Below are positions 63,357-64,000 of a stretch of 64,000 bases of DNA, piece after piece. Each line of letters opens with the position of its first letter. Position 1 is the first letter of the stretch. The notes beneath the pieces were generated by a model, which was given only the letters and a program-made list of their open reading frames with translations, searched no databases and had not been told where the DNA came from. The position numbers and the translations under genes are program-made. The stretch is from Ophthalmolycus amberensis (lineage: Eukaryota > Chordata > Actinopteri > Perciformes > Zoarcidae), in NCBI GenBank assembly GCA_024529925.1, contig JAFEUB010000780.1, positions 124,001 to 188,000 of the forward strand, written 5' to 3'.

Positions 63357-63374
63357 GAGCTGCCCAGGACCCAG
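63357..63374 (+). other. Candidate 18-nt microexon
   Basis: The 18-nt segment GAGCTGCCCAGGACCCAG is preceded by about 60 nt of nearly pure pyrimidine (63290-63350) ending in CCAACACAG. It is followed by the donor GTAAGC and more pyrimidine-rich intron. The length is a multiple of three, so inclusion would keep the frame. In the three phases it could add ELPRTQ, a phase-split AAQDP core, or a phase-split SCPGP core; none was recognised as a known exon. Very short exons with strong upstream pyrimidine tracts are typical of neural microexons (PTBP1/SRRM4-controlled). Chance juxtaposition of an AG and a GTAAGC in CT-rich DNA is the main alternative. Confidence 0.35.
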
Positions 63375-64000
63375 GTAAGCCGAAGTCACTTCTTCTGTCC
63401 TTTCCCTCACCACATCCTCTCACCATGTTCTGTCTATTTTTGAAACATTCTTCCTCTCCGCATCTAGCGCTGGCGTATTGCGTACGACCAATCCCCAACC
63501 TTCCACTTTCCGTTTCTCTCGTTCTCTCACACATTCAGATTTCCATCAGCCTCTCTCGCATTTTTTCCACAAATATTTTTTTCCAAATATCATGTTGCTG
63601 CCATTAAAAGACACTCCTTGTCAGTAATACAAGCTGTTGACTTTTTTTTAGACCAATGTATCTGCTTTTGTGTTGCTTTGCATTGCTGTGTCATGTCGAT
63701 TAGCTATTCATTGCTCATCTCGCAGGTTTCATTCCTGAGATGGATGTTGCCTTTTGAATCAAGATTTAAACGTTTTTGATAAACCTTACTCATTTTTAAC
63801 ACAAGTCCTTTTTGGTAGCGTTAGCTAAGTTTTGGCTGTCGACAGCCAATGATCAAGTTTCTGTTGACATTCTGCTCTGTTTGTTTGGACTCGCAGCAAT
63901 CTGTTCATTGTGTCTGCTCACAGTGTCAATGCACTTATACATGTTGACATTGTCCTGTCCTGAGAGAAATATCTTTGAACCACACATTCTAAGAGATGTT
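63375..64000. other. No gene recognised
   Basis: Pyrimidine-rich sequence to about 63600, then ordinary AT-rich sequence to the window edge. Confidence 0.6.

Noticed and set aside
1..64000. tRNA, rRNA, CRISPR, operons, ribosome binding sites, bacterial or phage features
   Set aside because: No B-box-containing cloverleaf, no rRNA-like blocks, no regularly spaced repeats; composition and repeats are those of a vertebrate nuclear genome.

Overview
The window looks like a long non-coding stretch of a teleost fish nuclear genome, most likely the inside of a very large intron or an intergenic desert. No complete protein-coding gene, tRNA, rRNA or CRISPR array can be recognised on either strand. 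The fish assignment rests on the dispersed repeats: 3'-truncated or internal LINE pieces of the L2/Rex/Maui kind, short TTAA-flanked inverted-repeat elements whose ends resemble fish MITEs, a LINE tail ending in CTTGC repeats, and many CA/TG, AT and GA microsatellites with long homopolymers. Family names come from memory of typical sequences; no database was searched.

Layout. 0-9.5 kb: AT-rich DNA, a 334-bp MITE (2717-3050), the 3' end of a LINE ORF2 on the minus strand (about 4736-5525), and an inverted-repeat element built on TTCCCTCAG motifs (about 8304-8738). At 9544/9545 a long pyrimidine tract ends in TTTAG followed directly by GTGAGT, the signature of a recursive splice site (zero-length exon). 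9.5-30 kb: no gene, a second TTCCCTCAG element copy (17149-17350), a miRNA-like 67-nt hairpin (22589-22655), and two diverged copies of one repeat (1626-1709 and 27944-28015). 30.5-31.3 kb: a decayed LINE (endonuclease to start of reverse transcriptase, minus strand). 31-42 kb: mostly unique sequence plus a degenerate minisatellite at 39.9-40.07 kb. 42.7-47.7 kb: a repeat cluster (LINE tail, an AGGCAGGCAAG-type repeat, a 125-bp tandem dimer, the 3' end of an L2-like LINE). 53-58.4 kb: two weak candidate exons, a teleost tandem-unit repeat, and a 566-bp TTAA-flanked MITE with a GC-rich, coding-like core. Right end: an 18-nt candidate microexon at 63357-63374 between a roughly 60-nt pyrimidine tract and a GTAAGC donor.

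The recursive splice site and the candidate microexon lie on the plus strand about 54 kb apart. The simplest model, an inference only, is that the window lies within one or two long introns of a plus-strand, probably neural, gene whose ordinary exons are outside the window.
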